Assembly (NCBI GenBank): GCA_023205875.1
Contig: CP060761.1
Location: 558,001 to 622,000, forward strand
Reading direction: 5' to 3'
DNA length: 64,000 bases
DNA from: Chloropicon primus
Taxonomy: Eukaryota > Chlorophyta > Chloropicophyceae > Chloropicales > Chloropicaceae
Part shown: positions 10,263 to 21,665 of the stretch, one piece after another
Position numbering within the stretch: the first letter of the stretch is position 1
How the letters are laid out: the number at the start of each line of letters is the position of its first letter
Position numbers and translations under genes: made by a program
Notes under the pieces: model-generated
The model's database searches: none
Told to the model about the DNA's origin: nothing
What the model saw: the letters and a program-made list of their open reading frames with translations, nothing else

Positions 10263-10956
10263 TCAGGCTCTGGTCTTCCCCGTGTCCACGTCCAGGGCGT
10301 CTTTTGCCCCTTCAAGCACCAACCCATCCAAGTTCGACCTGGCCTTCTCCGCCGCTTCCTCGTCAAGGAACTCCACCGTGGCACTCCCTTTACTCTCCCT
10401 CGAGTTCTTGAAGTAGTACACCTTCACATCCGCCACGGGGCCAAAGGGAGTGCACAAGTCCGCCACCATCAAAGCATCGTAAGACCTCGGCAGACTCCGC
10501 ACGAAGATACTCTTGGGATTGAACACATAACGAGGACGACTCCCCTCCTCCTCTCCTGACCACTCCCCACCTGAATGGAATCCATCCATCCATCAAACAA
10601 TTGCCACAGAAAAGAAACCGAAATCGAAAACAAAATCAGTCAGTCCACTGATTAGGATTGACAAAAGGAAACCAAGCATTCCTCTTTCCTCTTTCCTCGT
10701 TCTCCACTTTGTCCACCTCACCTGAATGCACACCACCTTCCTCCACTCCTTCCTTGACTCGGCTGGAAGCTTCCTCCTCCTCGTCGTTCTTGTCGTTGTT
10801 GTTGTGGCGGCCGTCGCTCGTCGATAGACTTCGCCACGAGGGACGACCCTGTCCCGGCCTTCCACCGCAAGCCACGTACCAACGTGACCGGAACGTCCTC
10901 GCTGCCATCATCCTCATCATCCTCTGTCTCCTCCTGGCACAAAAACTTGTTGGCAA
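10263..10956 (-). CDS. small RRM-domain RNA-binding protein
   Basis: Two exons (10956-10722 and 10570-10263; intron 10571-10721, GTGAGG...TTCAG) give 180 residues. The C-terminal half is one RNA recognition motif with RNP2 SIFVRSLP and RNP1 SKGSATVEFL. The N-terminal half is basic, beginning MPTSFCARRRQRMMRMMAARTF and containing SRWYVACGGRPGQ, then an acidic linker (NDKNDEEEEAS). The leader could be a mitochondrial or plastid targeting peptide, but an internal methionine start is also possible. The specific family is not recognised. It converges with the AP-4 epsilon gene. A gene-start element at about 10977-11010 lies just upstream in the usual orientation. Confidence 0.72.
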
Positions 10957-10976
10957 ATCTTCAAAACGAAAGCATT

Positions 10977-11440
10977 CCTTTCGAGAGACGGCTCATTCGA
11001 AAGAGCAAGAGCAAGAGCAAGAGCAAGAGCAAGACGCTTCCAATTGTCACGCTCTACGCTCGCCTTTCGACGGACGCCACCTTTCCTTTCCTTTCCTTTC
11101 CTCGCTGTTTACGTTGTCGACAGCCTTCCTCCATAAACCGCCAACCCTTTTTCGAGGAAGAGGTCGCTGGAAAGACCGAGGCGTAACGGTTCCGATCGAA
11201 GGAGAGTGAAGGAGGTGCAAGGGACGAAAGAGCTTCTCGCGGTCTTTCCGACAATACCTTGCTCGACCCATTTGGTGCTCGGATTGGTCGAGGAATCGAG
11301 TTTTGTTCCAGAGAAGGGAAGGAAAAAGTACCGGAGTGGTCTGCCTTGTCGAGGACGGTGACGGCGAGGACGGCGAGGAGAGGGGAAGTGGAGGGTGTTA
11401 TACGAAAGATCACCTCGAGAGCTTTCGATTGGTGTGTCGC
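10977..11440. promoter_or_regulatory. divergent gene-start elements between the RRM and ataxin-3 genes
   Basis: At about 10977-11010, CTTTCG - 14 bases - CGAAAG points toward the minus-strand RRM gene and runs into an AGAGCA hexamer repeat (about 11000-11035). At about 11229-11270 and 11406-11440 two reverse copies, 178 bases apart, precede the plus-strand ataxin-3 gene. They read CTCGCGGTCTTTCCGAC and CTCGAGAGCTTTCGATTGG. The TTTCC repeat at about 11079-11100 lies between. No coding sequence is evident. Confidence 0.5.
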
Positions 11441-11493
11441 TTGCCTGGTTTGGGTCACTTGAAGGGGAACAAACACTGCCAGTTCGTTGCTCG

Positions 11494-12601
11494 ATGGAAG
11501 GGGGTTGCTGCTCAACGAGTGGGAGGGTCTACCACGAGACGCAGGTGATGTCGATGTGCGGCGTGCATTGCCTGAACACGCTGCTCCAGGCGAACGCCTT
11601 CAATGAGGTGGACTTGGCTCAGATAGCACACGAGTTGGACAGAAGGGAGAGAGAAGTCATGGCAGAGGGAGGGATCACATCAGAGGACTACCTCAAGGTA
11701 AGGAAGGCAGAGGAAAGTGAAATGCTTCACTTTCCCTTGGGAAGCAGAATGGCCTGACACGACTTCTTCTTGATCTTCACCTGCTTTCGATGGTTTGACC
11801 GGCCGGCCCTTCGTGCAGTTTGTAGCAGCTGATTCGCAGAACGTTTCCGACGAGGGGAACTTCAGCATCCAGGTGCTAGCCGAGGCTCTCAAGATGTACA
11901 GCGTGACTCCCAAGCCGTGGAGGAACGGCCAGAGCGAGCCTCACCTGCAAAGTGCGTTCATCTGCAACCTCAGGGAGCATTGGTTTACGATACGGAGGCT
12001 TGGTGGGCAGTGGTACAACTTGAATAGCCTCGCGAGCACGCCGGAGAAGATAACAGATTTTTATTTGAGCGCCTACCTTGGCCAACTCTCGACAGAGTAA
12101 GTCGTGGCGGACACGCAAGGAAGTGCGATCGCGCTGGGACTGACTCCCTTGCTTTTTCTTTGTCGCGACAGGAAGTACACCATTTTCGTGGTAGAGGGCC
12201 GGCTGCCGCTGAGCGATGAGGCCGCCGGTAGCTCGGAAAGTGGCCACTGGTGGACCGAGGAGGAGATGGAGAGGGCAAAGCAAGCCAAGGCTACTCAGAG
12301 CGGCACCCCTGATGCCTTCTCGAGTGCATTGACGACCACGCTTCACAACATGCAGGACATGTTCTCCAACGTGGGGACCAACGTTACGCAGGCCCTGAGG
12401 CACCTGCAGCCCGGGAGCGGGGCGACCGGTGATGAAGACGCAGACCTGCAAGCTGCTATTCAGGCAAGCCTCGGCGAGGGACAAGGAACGGTGACAGAAG
12501 GGCGGAACCCTGCGTATGGCACAGCTTCTCAGCGAGACCTGGCGCAAGCCCTCGCGGCGAGCCTTGAGGAGTTCAAAGAGAACCAAGAACAAGAACGATA
12601 A
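11494..12601 (+). CDS. ATXN3: ataxin-3-like Josephin deubiquitinase
   Basis: Three exons (11494-11697, 11819-12096, 12172-12601) encode 303 residues; all junctions are GT-AG and keep the frame. The Josephin domain covers about residues 10-185: HETQVMSMCGVHCLN has the oxyanion Gln (Q17) and catalytic Cys (C22), EHWFTIR the catalytic His, and NLNS the Asn. AEGGITSEDY and FFSIQV-like FSIQVLAEAL are also ataxin-3 signatures. Two ubiquitin-interacting motifs follow, DADLQAAIQASLGE and QRDLAQALAASLEE. The enzyme trims polyubiquitin chains in protein quality control. There is no polyglutamine tract. A polyA-like AATAAA lies a few bases after the stop, which is only about 95 bases from the end of the convergent dioxygenase gene. 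Confidence 0.93.
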
Positions 12602-12695
12602 TTGCGTTGAATAAATGAAAATGCCGTTATCTCAAAACAAAAAGCAAGAGGAAAAAAGAATAAAATGTTTGGAGTTGCCTCCCGATGGAAGGTGT

Positions 12696-14417
12696 CTATT
12701 TGATTGGGGAGCCGGCGCCATTCATTCGTGGGGAGCCGTGCGCCTGCTGGAAAGAACTTCGCTGATGATTCTGATTCTGCTGATCGCTAAGTTTCAATAT
12801 GGTTTTCTCGACCTCGTTCAAATCAAAATGCTGCTTCAGACCCAACCAGCACTTGTAGTAGTCCCTGTCGATCGTTGGAGCTGCCATCGCAGCAGCAGTG
12901 AGCTTTGGGAACAGGTGCGTCTCGAACATGAATGCCATCGTGTCCCTTCCTATATGATGTGGCTCATCCCCAGGCACGTTGGAAGCGTTCTCAAAAGTCG
13001 TCGTATCAGGACCGTGTGGACTCATGCACAGGTGAAGGGATGAACCGCCGGGCAAGAATCCCCCCTTTTTCGCCTCGTACTCCCCTCGAATCAATCCCAT
13101 GAACTCGCTCATACAGTTCCTGTGGTAGTAAGGAGGCCTGAAAGTGTTCTCTGCCACCGACCACCTTGGTGGGAACACGACAAAGTCTGCAACGGCGACG
13201 CCGGGTTCTTGGCTTTGGCAAGTCAAAACGGTGAAGATGGAAGGATCTGGGTGGTCGTAACCCACGGCGTTCATGGGGCAGAAGTTATCCAAGTCGTACC
13301 TAAAAAGGTGGGAAATCGCTTTAGTTTCGGCCCATGGCAAACTCGTTTGGGCGGACGAAAAGAGGAGAGAGGGGACTTACTTGTAGGGCGCGTAGTTTCC
13401 GTGCCACGCAACCACGTTGTAGGGCGAGAAGGACTGCTGCGCGCTGAACAGGCTGCCATCCATCTTGTGTATCACCTCGTAGCTCTGCTGCATGCCTTCC
13501 CTCTCGAACCAGGCCACGGGAGACTTGAAGTCTTGTGGGTTTGCCAAGCCGTTCGCGCCGATAGGACCCAGGTCGGGCAAGGTGAAGCGACCCTCGAAGA
13601 TCTCCAAAATGTAACCCCTCGCGACGTCGTCAAGCAAGTCCACGCTAAAGCGGATGCCTCTCTGGACCACGAATATCTCCCCCGGCTTCACTTTCATGCA
13701 GCCAAACTCCGTCCTCACCAGGAGGCTGCCCTCCTGCGGGACGACCAGAAAGTCCCCATCAGCATTCGCAAAGCTCGTGTTGTCCATGCTAGAATTCGCC
13801 AAGTAGATGTGTATCGCGAATCCTGACTTGCTTCCTGAGCAGCCGCTCCCGCACATCGTGAACATGCCCCTGATGAAGTCAACCTTACTGTCCCCCTTGG
13901 GCACATCGAAGGGCAACCACCTGATCTGGTTCGGTGTTGTCACCAAGTTGTTGCTCCCTTCACCAAAGTTCCCAATGATCTTGTTGTTCGTAAAGGTAAC
14001 TGGATGAAAGGGCTGCAAATCATGTCAGTCTCAACCCACTCAACCTCTTCCTCTCCCTCTTTCATGCTCAAGATCAAATGGCTGCAGTGCGAAGCGATGG
14101 CGATGGCAATGGAGTGGAGGGAAGCGGTGAGAAAGACGTACCTCGTGGGTGACCGAAGGCCTCATTCGGTAGAGCCAACTCCTTTGGTTCTTCGCCCTCG
14201 GAGCCGTGAACGCCGTGCCAGACACTTGCTCAGCGTAGAGACCATAGGGACACTTTTTGGGGTTGTTTCCCTTGGAAGGAAGAGAACCCTTAACCGCTTC
14301 GGAAGAGATGTGATTACCGAAGCCTGAAGCGTACTCCAAAGTCTCGTAAGACTTGGCCGCCGTGGCCATGTCGCCCTTGGCTTGCTCTTCCCTCGTCGTC
14401 GTCGCAAAGAAGCTCAT
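12696..14417 (-). CDS. HGD: homogentisate 1,2-dioxygenase
   Basis: Three exons (14417-14142, 14012-13381, 13299-12696) encode 503 residues with introns of 129 and 81 bases. The N terminus carries [13 protein letters not shown] and [18 protein letters not shown], the middle RWLPFDVP and [16 protein letters not shown], all characteristic of the enzyme. The iron ligands are visible as His and Glu in [12 protein letters not shown] and His in MSPHGPD. It opens the homogentisate ring with oxygen to give maleylacetoacetate, in tyrosine and phenylalanine breakdown. The protein is somewhat longer than the usual about 440-445 residues because of a C-terminal tail rich in Q, N, S and G after the conserved domain. 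No other tyrosine-degradation gene is beside it. Confidence 0.95.
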
Positions 14418-14846
14418 GTTCTCGCTCCTCTTCGGCAGCTTTTTTTTTTTTCATGCTGCTGCTGAGCTGGAAAGCAATCAGGCTTGGCTGGCCGTGGGAT
14501 CACAGCACGGCGGAGGTTGTGGATGGAGGGGTTGGAGCGGGAGGGGTTGGAGCGGGGAGGGGAGGGATCAGGACGAGACTCCGTCTCGCGGGCTTTCCAT
14601 CGAGCACTCGCTTGACGAAATGAACCGAGAAACGGATCGATGAAGGAAAGAAACGAGGGTGGACAAGCAACAGCACAAGTCGAGAGCCCTCCAAGGCTAC
14701 TACTGCTTTCGGATTGTTGGACCCCAATGGGTAAGAACGACGGCTTGCTGTCGCTCTTCGTAGCTCAAAACTAGATTACCGTGATTTGCTTCAGTGCAAT
14801 AAAATTTTCTTGAATCAAAATGGAACAAAAACGTGGGTGTACTCGC
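14418..14846. other. intergenic with an isolated gene-start-like element
   Basis: The spacer lies between two minus-strand genes. At about 14581-14621 it carries CCGTCTCGCGGGCTTTCC then GACGAAATG, resembling the gene-start element but in plus sense. No plus-strand gene is recognised downstream of it. AATAAAA near 14800 may belong to an unrecognised short plus-strand transcript. Confidence 0.4.
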
Positions 14847-16157
14847 TCAACCTCTTCCTGCCATCACACTCGGCGTGGCATACCCCGTCCTCTCGGTCAC
14901 CGTCATTCTAGGCAGTTCTGCGCTCAGGATGCTCTGCATCGACTGGACCCTCCTGCGCCTCCTGCTTCTCATTTCGGCGACCCTGCCTGAGAGACCAGAG
15001 ACCTTGCTGGACACGTTACCAGAGACCAAAGCCGCCCTCGCCCTCGTCGACTTCCAAAGAGGTCCGAGCTTGCTGTGCAAGGTGCCCGAGTGGACCCCTA
15101 TCGTGCTGGCAGCAGCAACGATGAGGGCGCCCCTGAAGGCAACCTTGAAGGCCCCCCTCAACAAGGCAAAGGCGAAAAAGGTCTTGCGCTCGTGCTGAGC
15201 GTCCGGTGGAGATGGCCCTTCCTCGCTGGCGTCGTCCTCCTCGCTGGAGAACGAAAACGAAACACGAAAGACCAAAGGTGTGAGTCAAAACGAATGTGAG
15301 AGACTCTGTGTGCGCTCCACCCGATCCGTTCCTTACCTCTCCTTCTCCTCCACGGTTCCAAACTTGGAGGGGTGGATGTCCGGGACGGCTCGCTGCTTTT
15401 CTTGTGGCCATGACGCTCCCCAAGTCTCTCCCGGCCAATCCAAGACGCTCACGGGAGTGCCCTGCTGCTGTTGTGTCCCCTTCTCCGCCTCCCTCTCCCC
15501 CGACGCCGCCCTTTCGTCCTCCCGCCTCGTGGGCCAAAGAGTCCTCCTTGGACTCCTCGGGACTTCCTGCGGCGCTGGCTGGGCCTCCGGCTCGTGCCAT
15601 ATCGCCCTGCTCGCCGCCTCGATCAGGTTGACGACCTCCTCCCTCTCCCTCTCCCTGTCCTCGTCCACCTTCGTGTCGATGGGGTGCTCCAGGTCCTCCA
15701 GACCGTCCTCGAGTTCCACCGTGCCGCTCCTCGTGAAACCGATCACCGCCTCCAGCACCGTCCTCTCCCTCACCACGACGTCCACCTTCCTGAGAGCCAA
15801 CCACAGCAGCTCGTCCCTCGCCTCATCGATCTCCTCCAACTCCACCCTCTCTCCGCTTATCCCGTCCTCCAGCTTCTGCTGCAACGCGCTCAGCTTCCGA
15901 CTGACGCTGATGAGGGCCTCCCTCTCGTCCTGGGCATCACGCCTCCGACCGAAGGGGCTCCTGAGAAGGTACTCCGTGTCCTTGCTCGGCGTCGACGCCG
16001 GAGTGCTTCCAGCGGAGGCTGAAGCAATACGCTGGATCGCTCTCGTCATCGCATCCAGTAGCAAGCCAACCTGCTTGTGCGCGAACTGCAGACCATTCAT
16101 GGCCTCCACCCCGAGCCCCCCTACCTCCTCGCCGCCGTACACCTCCACCCCTGGCAT
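14847..16157 (-). CDS. unknown coiled-coil protein with C-terminal hydrophobic segment
   Basis: Two exons (16157-15337 and 15243-14847; intron 15244-15336, GTAAGG...TCCAG) give 405 residues. The N-terminal 120 residues look helical (AHKQVGLLLDAMTRAIQRIA; RKLSALQQKLEDG). A highly charged region follows, with EREREEVVNLIEAASRAI. Near the C terminus, after an acidic patch (SEEDDASEEG), comes FALLRGAFKVAFRGALIVAAA, a possible membrane-binding or transmembrane segment, and then a basic RRRRRV stretch. I do not recognise the family. An acceptor-like TTGTTCAG lies just before the ATG and a GTGAGT donor lies about 160 bases upstream, so a 5' UTR intron is likely. Confidence 0.65.
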
Positions 16158-17046
16158 CGTAACCTGAACAAGCAAAGCGGTGTCAGTCCCTCACACACAA
16201 CGACAGATGCCCTTCAAATCCTTCGAGGGAGGGGTCGAACGAAAGAGAAAGATGCGAGGATTTCATCCACGACACGCGAAGCGACCTCAAACGCAACCCC
16301 TCGCCGTCACACCAAGCCCAACACTCACCTTTCGATCCCTTCGTTTGCGTTTGTCCCCACCACCAAAAAAAATTAATAATAAAACGGTTCAGAACTCTCA
16401 AATCCTTAATACTGGACCAAATCCTTCGACCAAGGGGTCAAACGAAGCAGAAAGACGCGAGGCGTTCACCGTGCAGCCTCACTCCTTCCCTTGTCCGCCC
16501 CTTTGTCCGCCCGTCTCACCTCAAACCACGGCGCTCTGCCTCTTCCCCTTTTTGGCGGGAATGGGGGAGATTGATTTTGTCCAAATTTGGCGGGAAATCA
16601 TTCTGAATCCGAATTGAATCCTCGAGGGACTGGAGGTCCGTCAAGTGAGGAGCTCTTGGTCTTGGCCTCCTCCTTGACAAGGGAGCATCATCTTTATCGG
16701 TTTCATTCTCCTTCTCCTTCTCATCCATTTATTCTCTCTATCTTGTGTCAAGGTCCTCTTGTCTTTGGTTTCCTTCCTCCTTTCTGTGGACAGCAGACAG
16801 CAACCGGGTTCACCTTCCAGCTTACACAAGGACAAGGACGAGGAAACTCTTCGAGGACGGATACACACGCACGCACAGACAGACAGACAGACAGACAGAG
16901 AGAGAGAGAGGAACGCTGTGTCTGTGTGCGGCCAACGAGGCTTGGGTCTCATCATCTCCTGCCTTTTCATCGACGAGAGACAGCGGCGCCAACATCAGCA
17001 ACTGAATCACCTTGGATTGGCACAGCTTGGACGAGAGACTGCTGCG
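16158..17046. promoter_or_regulatory. divergent upstream region with two gene-start elements
   Basis: Two elements about 203 bases apart (about 16219-16260 and 16422-16465) read CTTCGA, a GGAGGGGTC or CAAGGGGTC centre, then CGAAAG or CGAAG, in the orientation expected for the minus-strand coiled-coil gene. A likely 5' UTR intron of that gene spans about 16168-16329. Towards the plus-strand EF-hand gene there are an ACAG repeat at about 16876-16898 and AG runs, and no further element. Confidence 0.5.
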
Positions 17047-17634
17047 ATGGGGACAGCAACGGCATCAACCTCGGCAGCAACCTCGGCATCAAGAAGATCA
17101 GAAGAGCCGCCGGGAGGAGTTTCGAAGATCGTGAACCCGAAGAAGGAGAAGCTGGTGAAGGAGGCTTTCCGGGACTGGGACAAGGGGGAGAAGGGAGGCC
17201 TGACAAGGCACGAGGCGAACTGTGCCCTCCTCAGCCTGTTTGGGTGCAAGCCCATCGAGAGCGAGCTGGAAAAGTTGTTCGACTCCTCCGAGCTCGAGCT
17301 CCTCCCTCTGGAGTGCTTCCAAGTCTACTGCCGCCACAGGCTTCTGCTGCTGGACAGGGACGAGGACATCCGGCACGCCTTCAAGGCCTTCGACGCGCGG
17401 GGCGACGGGTACATCTCCAGGCAGACGTGCTTGGACACGTTCAGGCAGCACGCGAGCTTCGTGCCGAGGGACGTGGTGGAGCTGGTGTTCGAGGAGGCCG
17501 ACATCGATGGGGACGGCAAGGTGTCTTACAGGGACTTTGTCAAAGTCTGGAAGAGCGCCGATAGCGCCGGGGAGATGGAGGTGACGAAAAACTACGCTCT
17601 CAGCCTCAATCGGCAGCGCTTGCGGTTGGTTTAA
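17047..17634 (+). CDS. EF-hand protein, EFCAB11-like
   Basis: The single-exon gene encodes 195 residues. After a Ser/Thr/Ala-rich leader of about 30 residues there is a calmodulin-like fold. The first hand (DWDKGEKGGLTRHEA) is followed by LFGCKP, a motif shared with vertebrate EFCAB11. Two further hands are IRHAFKAFDARGDGYISRQT and LVFEEADIDGDGKVSYRDF. The last has a complete DxDxDG loop with a glutamate-like D at the end, so it probably binds calcium; the others are degenerate. EFCAB11 has no well-defined function. The start ATG was chosen because it begins the family-like region after a long non-coding leader. Confidence 0.82.
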   Translation: MGTATASTSAATSASRRSEEPPGGVSKIVNPKKEKLVKEAFRDWDKGEKGGLTRHEANCALLSLFGCKPIESELEKLFDSSELELLPLECFQVYCRHRLLLLDRDEDIRHAFKAFDARGDGYISRQTCLDTFRQHASFVPRDVVELVFEEADIDGDGKVSYRDFVKVWKSADSAGEMEVTKNYALSLNRQRLRLV

Positions 17635-17674
17635 ACGATCAAACGGTGTGTATTACGTGTGTGTGGTGTATGCC

Positions 17675-20600
17675 CTATGCTACAACTTGGTTTCTTGACT
17701 GCAGGAGGTACACCTCCCCCTGGCGGATTGCGCCCTCGATGTCCTGGGCCGTTCCGCAGTGACCCTCCACCTGCAGGGCGATCTTGGCGATCCTCGTGGC
17801 CAGCTCCTCTTGGAACTGAGCGTCCCACATGAGGGGCTCGTTCGAGTAATTCACCGGGCTCGCGACCGTGCCAAGGGTCGCCACGCTGTCGTAAAGCCCC
17901 GCGCCGGCGAAGCTCTCCAAGTCCTCTCCGTTCGAGTCGGATCGAGCGATGACGCTTCCTTCCTCCGGCGCAAAGTAAGCCGTGGGCTTGGAAGGCAGGG
18001 TCAAAATCTTCACCGACTCCGATTCCTTGTTGTACAGGAAGCTCAGAGCCTTGCCGGGGTCGTTGCCCACGAGCGCTTCCCCCAGGCCCACGACGATCTC
18101 GCCGAAGACTTCGTTGGCGTCCAGGGATATCGGGTTCGTCGTGTGCAGCACAAAAGCGTACTCGGCGGGAACCAAGTCCATCAGAAGGACCGCCATGGAA
18201 AGGTCCTCCTCCGCAATCCCGCAGGCCTTTCGGCTGAGGTAAGCCCTCTCCGTCCACTTGCTCGCCCAGACGCTCTTCACCGCCTCCCAGAGCTCCCCCT
18301 CGATCATCTCAGAGCCGGGCACGTGCTCCAGGCCCGCCTGCAGGCTATCCTGCAGCTCCGCCCTGAGCTCTTCGGGCAGGCTGAGGCTCCCCACGAGCGA
18401 TCGAATGGCCTCCAACTCTCGCCTGACCTCCTCCGGGCCTCCTGCAGCTTCTTTCAGTCCCTTGAGGGCGTCCTTGAGCTCACTGTCGGCCTCCCCGTCG
18501 CTTTCCAGGGCCTTCTCAAAGCTCCCAAAAGGCAGGGAAAAGGAGGAGGGCGTGGTCACCCCAGACAACTCTTTTGATATCTTGTGCAGAGCTCCCAAGT
18601 TGAAACTCTTTCCCCCGACAACGCCCCGCTTGTACTCGCTGGGTGTGAGAACCCAATTTTCAGACTTTTCGGGAGGAATGAGCTTGAGAGCTTCCACGAC
18701 CTTCTTCTCGCCCCTCTTGCCGTTAGCCAGCAGCTCGGCCTCCGCGATCTCCTCGAGGAAAATCTTGCCGGTCGTGCTGTCGCAGCACACCTTCGCCGGC
18801 ACCCCCTTGCCGGTGGCGGACATTGCCTCCCACTCCTTGGTGTCAGAGCAGGAAGCCAGGAACACGCCCGTGTTCCTGGCCCTGATCGCGATGTGGCTCA
18901 GAATGTCGATGGGCGACGCCGTCAGGACCGCTACAACGCCCTCCGGAATGTCCTCCAACCCGCCCAAGCCCTCGGACAGCAGCACAATTGGCGCGGCCTC
19001 AAAGCTCTCGCCTTGCAACTCGCTCAAGTTCTCCACCAGAATTTCTCCCTTGGCATCCCCAGAGAGCGGGCTCACGACGTTCCAAGTGCTGCCCCCCGAC
19101 GCCGCCTTGATCGGCTTCTGCAGCCTGTTGATCATCCCCGAGAGCACAAACAGAGGGTGGCCCCTCACGATCTCCTCGCCAAAATTGAGGATGTAGCTAT
19201 CCGGCACTTTGGCCGCCTGGCCAATGGCCTCCGCGGCAGGCTGAGTGACGCTCGTCAGGCCGTCCATGAATTTGCCAAGAGAGATGGAGAGGTACTCCAG
19301 GGCGGAGTCTGCGGCTCTGGCCCACTCCTCTGACCACCTCGACTCCTCGCTCATCATCCGTTGCCAGAGGTGCAAGGCGTTCACGAGCCCTGGGTCGTCC
19401 GTAGAAATCGTCCCGCTCCTCAGCGCGAGTTCGGCCACGGAGATCACGTCGTCGTCGGACAGGGAATACAAGTCAATCTGCTCGATCTTCGTCCTCAGGA
19501 AAGATTCAAGGCAGATGTCCAGCAGAAGGACGTCCCTGGGGCACCCGGGGTTCTTCCACTGGTCGGCGAGCTTGCTTCTGATCTCCACGATCTTCCCCGG
19601 GACCCACCAAGCGTCCCGATTCTGCAGCAAATCGTCCACCTCCCAAGCGACGTCGTCTGGGAGGTGCCCCCTGGCCATCGTCATCGCGGTGTCCAAGTCT
19701 CCCCCGCTGTGCGTGACCTTGAGTATCCAAAGCAGGTGCTCAAAGTCGGGGATCATGTGGGGCATGTGGTTCGCAGGCCCAGTGATCCCAGAGTTGTTCT
19801 TCCAGCCCACTTTCATGGCACCGAGATCCTCCCGGCTCAAGCCGCCGTGGTCCCACAGGTGCCCCCAAAAGTCGTCCCACATTCCAGTTCGAAGAAAATG
19901 CAGGTAAGCCTCGCAGATCGCAATGTCGTCGACCGTCGTGCTCGAGTGAAGCTTCTGGTGCCACTGCGCCAGAAAAGTGTCCTCGATCCCTGGCCTGTGG
20001 CCCTCCTTGATCCCGTGGGTCCTCAGAATGTTCAGGATCCCCATCCTGATGTCGTCCCCGTTGCCCCCGCCCCTGGGAAGGGTGGCCATAACGTTCCTGA
20101 ACAGGTGGCGAACGAGCGGGTCCAGCCTGCCGTCGCTCACGCAGCCGGCCACGTTCTCGGCGAAGCTCTTCTGCAGCGACGCCATGTCCTTCCCCTGGTA
20201 GTTGCCAGAGGTGTACCACTGCAGCTGCCTGTTCGCACTCAAACGGATCCACGCCAGCATCGCTCCGGCCCCCTTGGCCCCCGCCCTTGCCTCGTCGAGG
20301 AGCTCGCTCGCGAGCTGGTACCGCCTGAACAGACCGATCCCGCCCCTCTCAAAGCCCCCTGCGTCCCCGGAGACGGCTTCTTCCGCGGCGGCCCTCTCCA
20401 CCACCGCGTTTGAGTTTGGGTCCGGCGCGCACGTCGGTATCGACAGATCGCCCTTGCCGTCCTCCCCGTGGAGCCAGTTCTCCCCCGAGACGAGAATTCC
20501 GACGATTCCCGTGACCCCGGTCTCCTCCGAAGCCGCCCTCGGGATCACAAACCGGAAGGAGTTCTCCTCGGCGCAAGTTGGCGGCGTGCGCAGGGCTTTC

Positions 20601-21242
20601 CCGTCCCCAAAGTCCCGCGAGTTCTCGGGCCGGATGCTCGAGGGGGGGAGGGACCACTCCCTGCCCTCCGGCCCCTTGTGATGCGTGCATCGTGTTCGTG
20701 GAGAGAGAGAGCAAGCAGTTTACTGTGTCAACAGAAGATAGGTCTCCTCGCCCTCTCCGTCGTCTCGCGGTGATTGCAGCAGACCACTCACCTGAACCGC
20801 CCAGTGCAGCTCGAGCCCCTCCAAGTCCTCGAGCTCACCCGCATCGACAAGGACTTCCACGTCCCCCGTGGAAGGGTTCACGTATGACTTGAGGGGAACC
20901 TCCTTCCCTTGCACCGTCCTCGTTTGCTGAAAGGAAGGAACCGGAACCTCCGAGGAGGAGGAGGAAGAAGAAGAAGAACGAACTGTCGTCCCACGGCGAG
21001 CGTTACGACTGTTACCCTTTCCCCGAACACGGCCACCGAACCCCTTCCCCCTCAACCTCACCTTCTCCAGACTCACGATCATCTCATTCTCAATCAGCTG
21101 CAGACAGAGAGAGACAGAGACAGACAGAGAGAAGGAAAGGAACACGTTAGTCGTGGCGCCTGGAGGTGAAGCAGAAGAGACAGAGACGGAGACGGAGAGC
21201 GGTGACCCCTCTCGTCTTCCTTACCTGAAGCAGGTACAACAT
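17675..21242 (-). CDS. GWD: alpha-glucan water dikinase (starch phosphorylating)
   Basis: Three exons (21242-21225, 21097-20792, 20674-17675) encode 1107 residues. The first coding exon is only 18 bases (MLYLLQ). The central region carries TYTSGNYQGKDM-like WYTSGNYQGKD and WHQKLHSSTTVDDI, and the phosphohistidine site is SPIDILSHIAIRARN (His about residue 702). The C-terminal PPDK-type ATP-grasp domain shows VIARSDSNGEDLESFAGAGLYDS and ends VYLLQSRNQ. The enzyme transfers the beta-phosphate of ATP to C6 of glucosyl residues, opening starch granules for breakdown. At about 1100 residues it is shorter than land-plant GWD1 (about 1400). Only about 150 residues precede the central domain, so the usual tandem CBM45 starch-binding region is reduced or single. 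The presence of the gene implies storage starch. Confidence 0.93.
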
Positions 21243-21618
21243 TCCATCCAATCATTCAACCACATCCATCGTGGGTTGGATCATCATCATCGCGGAGCAA
21301 GAGAGAAGGAGAAAAAAGAGAGAGAGAGAGAGAGAGAAAAGAAAAGGTTTCAGAAGATAACGAAGACGAGGACCAACCCACTGGAGTACTCCCTCCTCCC
21401 TTACAATGCCCCAGCAAGCAAACGATCACGATCGACACGATCGATCTTTTTTCTGATCGATCGATCGTGATCGATCGTGAGCCTCTCCTTTGGGGGGGAA
21501 GGAAATGTTGCGTCTACTTCAAATTTGAAGTAGCTTTCGAGTAGTTCTGACTTTGTTCCCTTGAGATATGAATTACGGGAAAGTCTCGGGTTCCAAAAAA
21601 AGCAAAAGAGAGAAGAGA

Positions 21619-21665
<47 letters not shown>

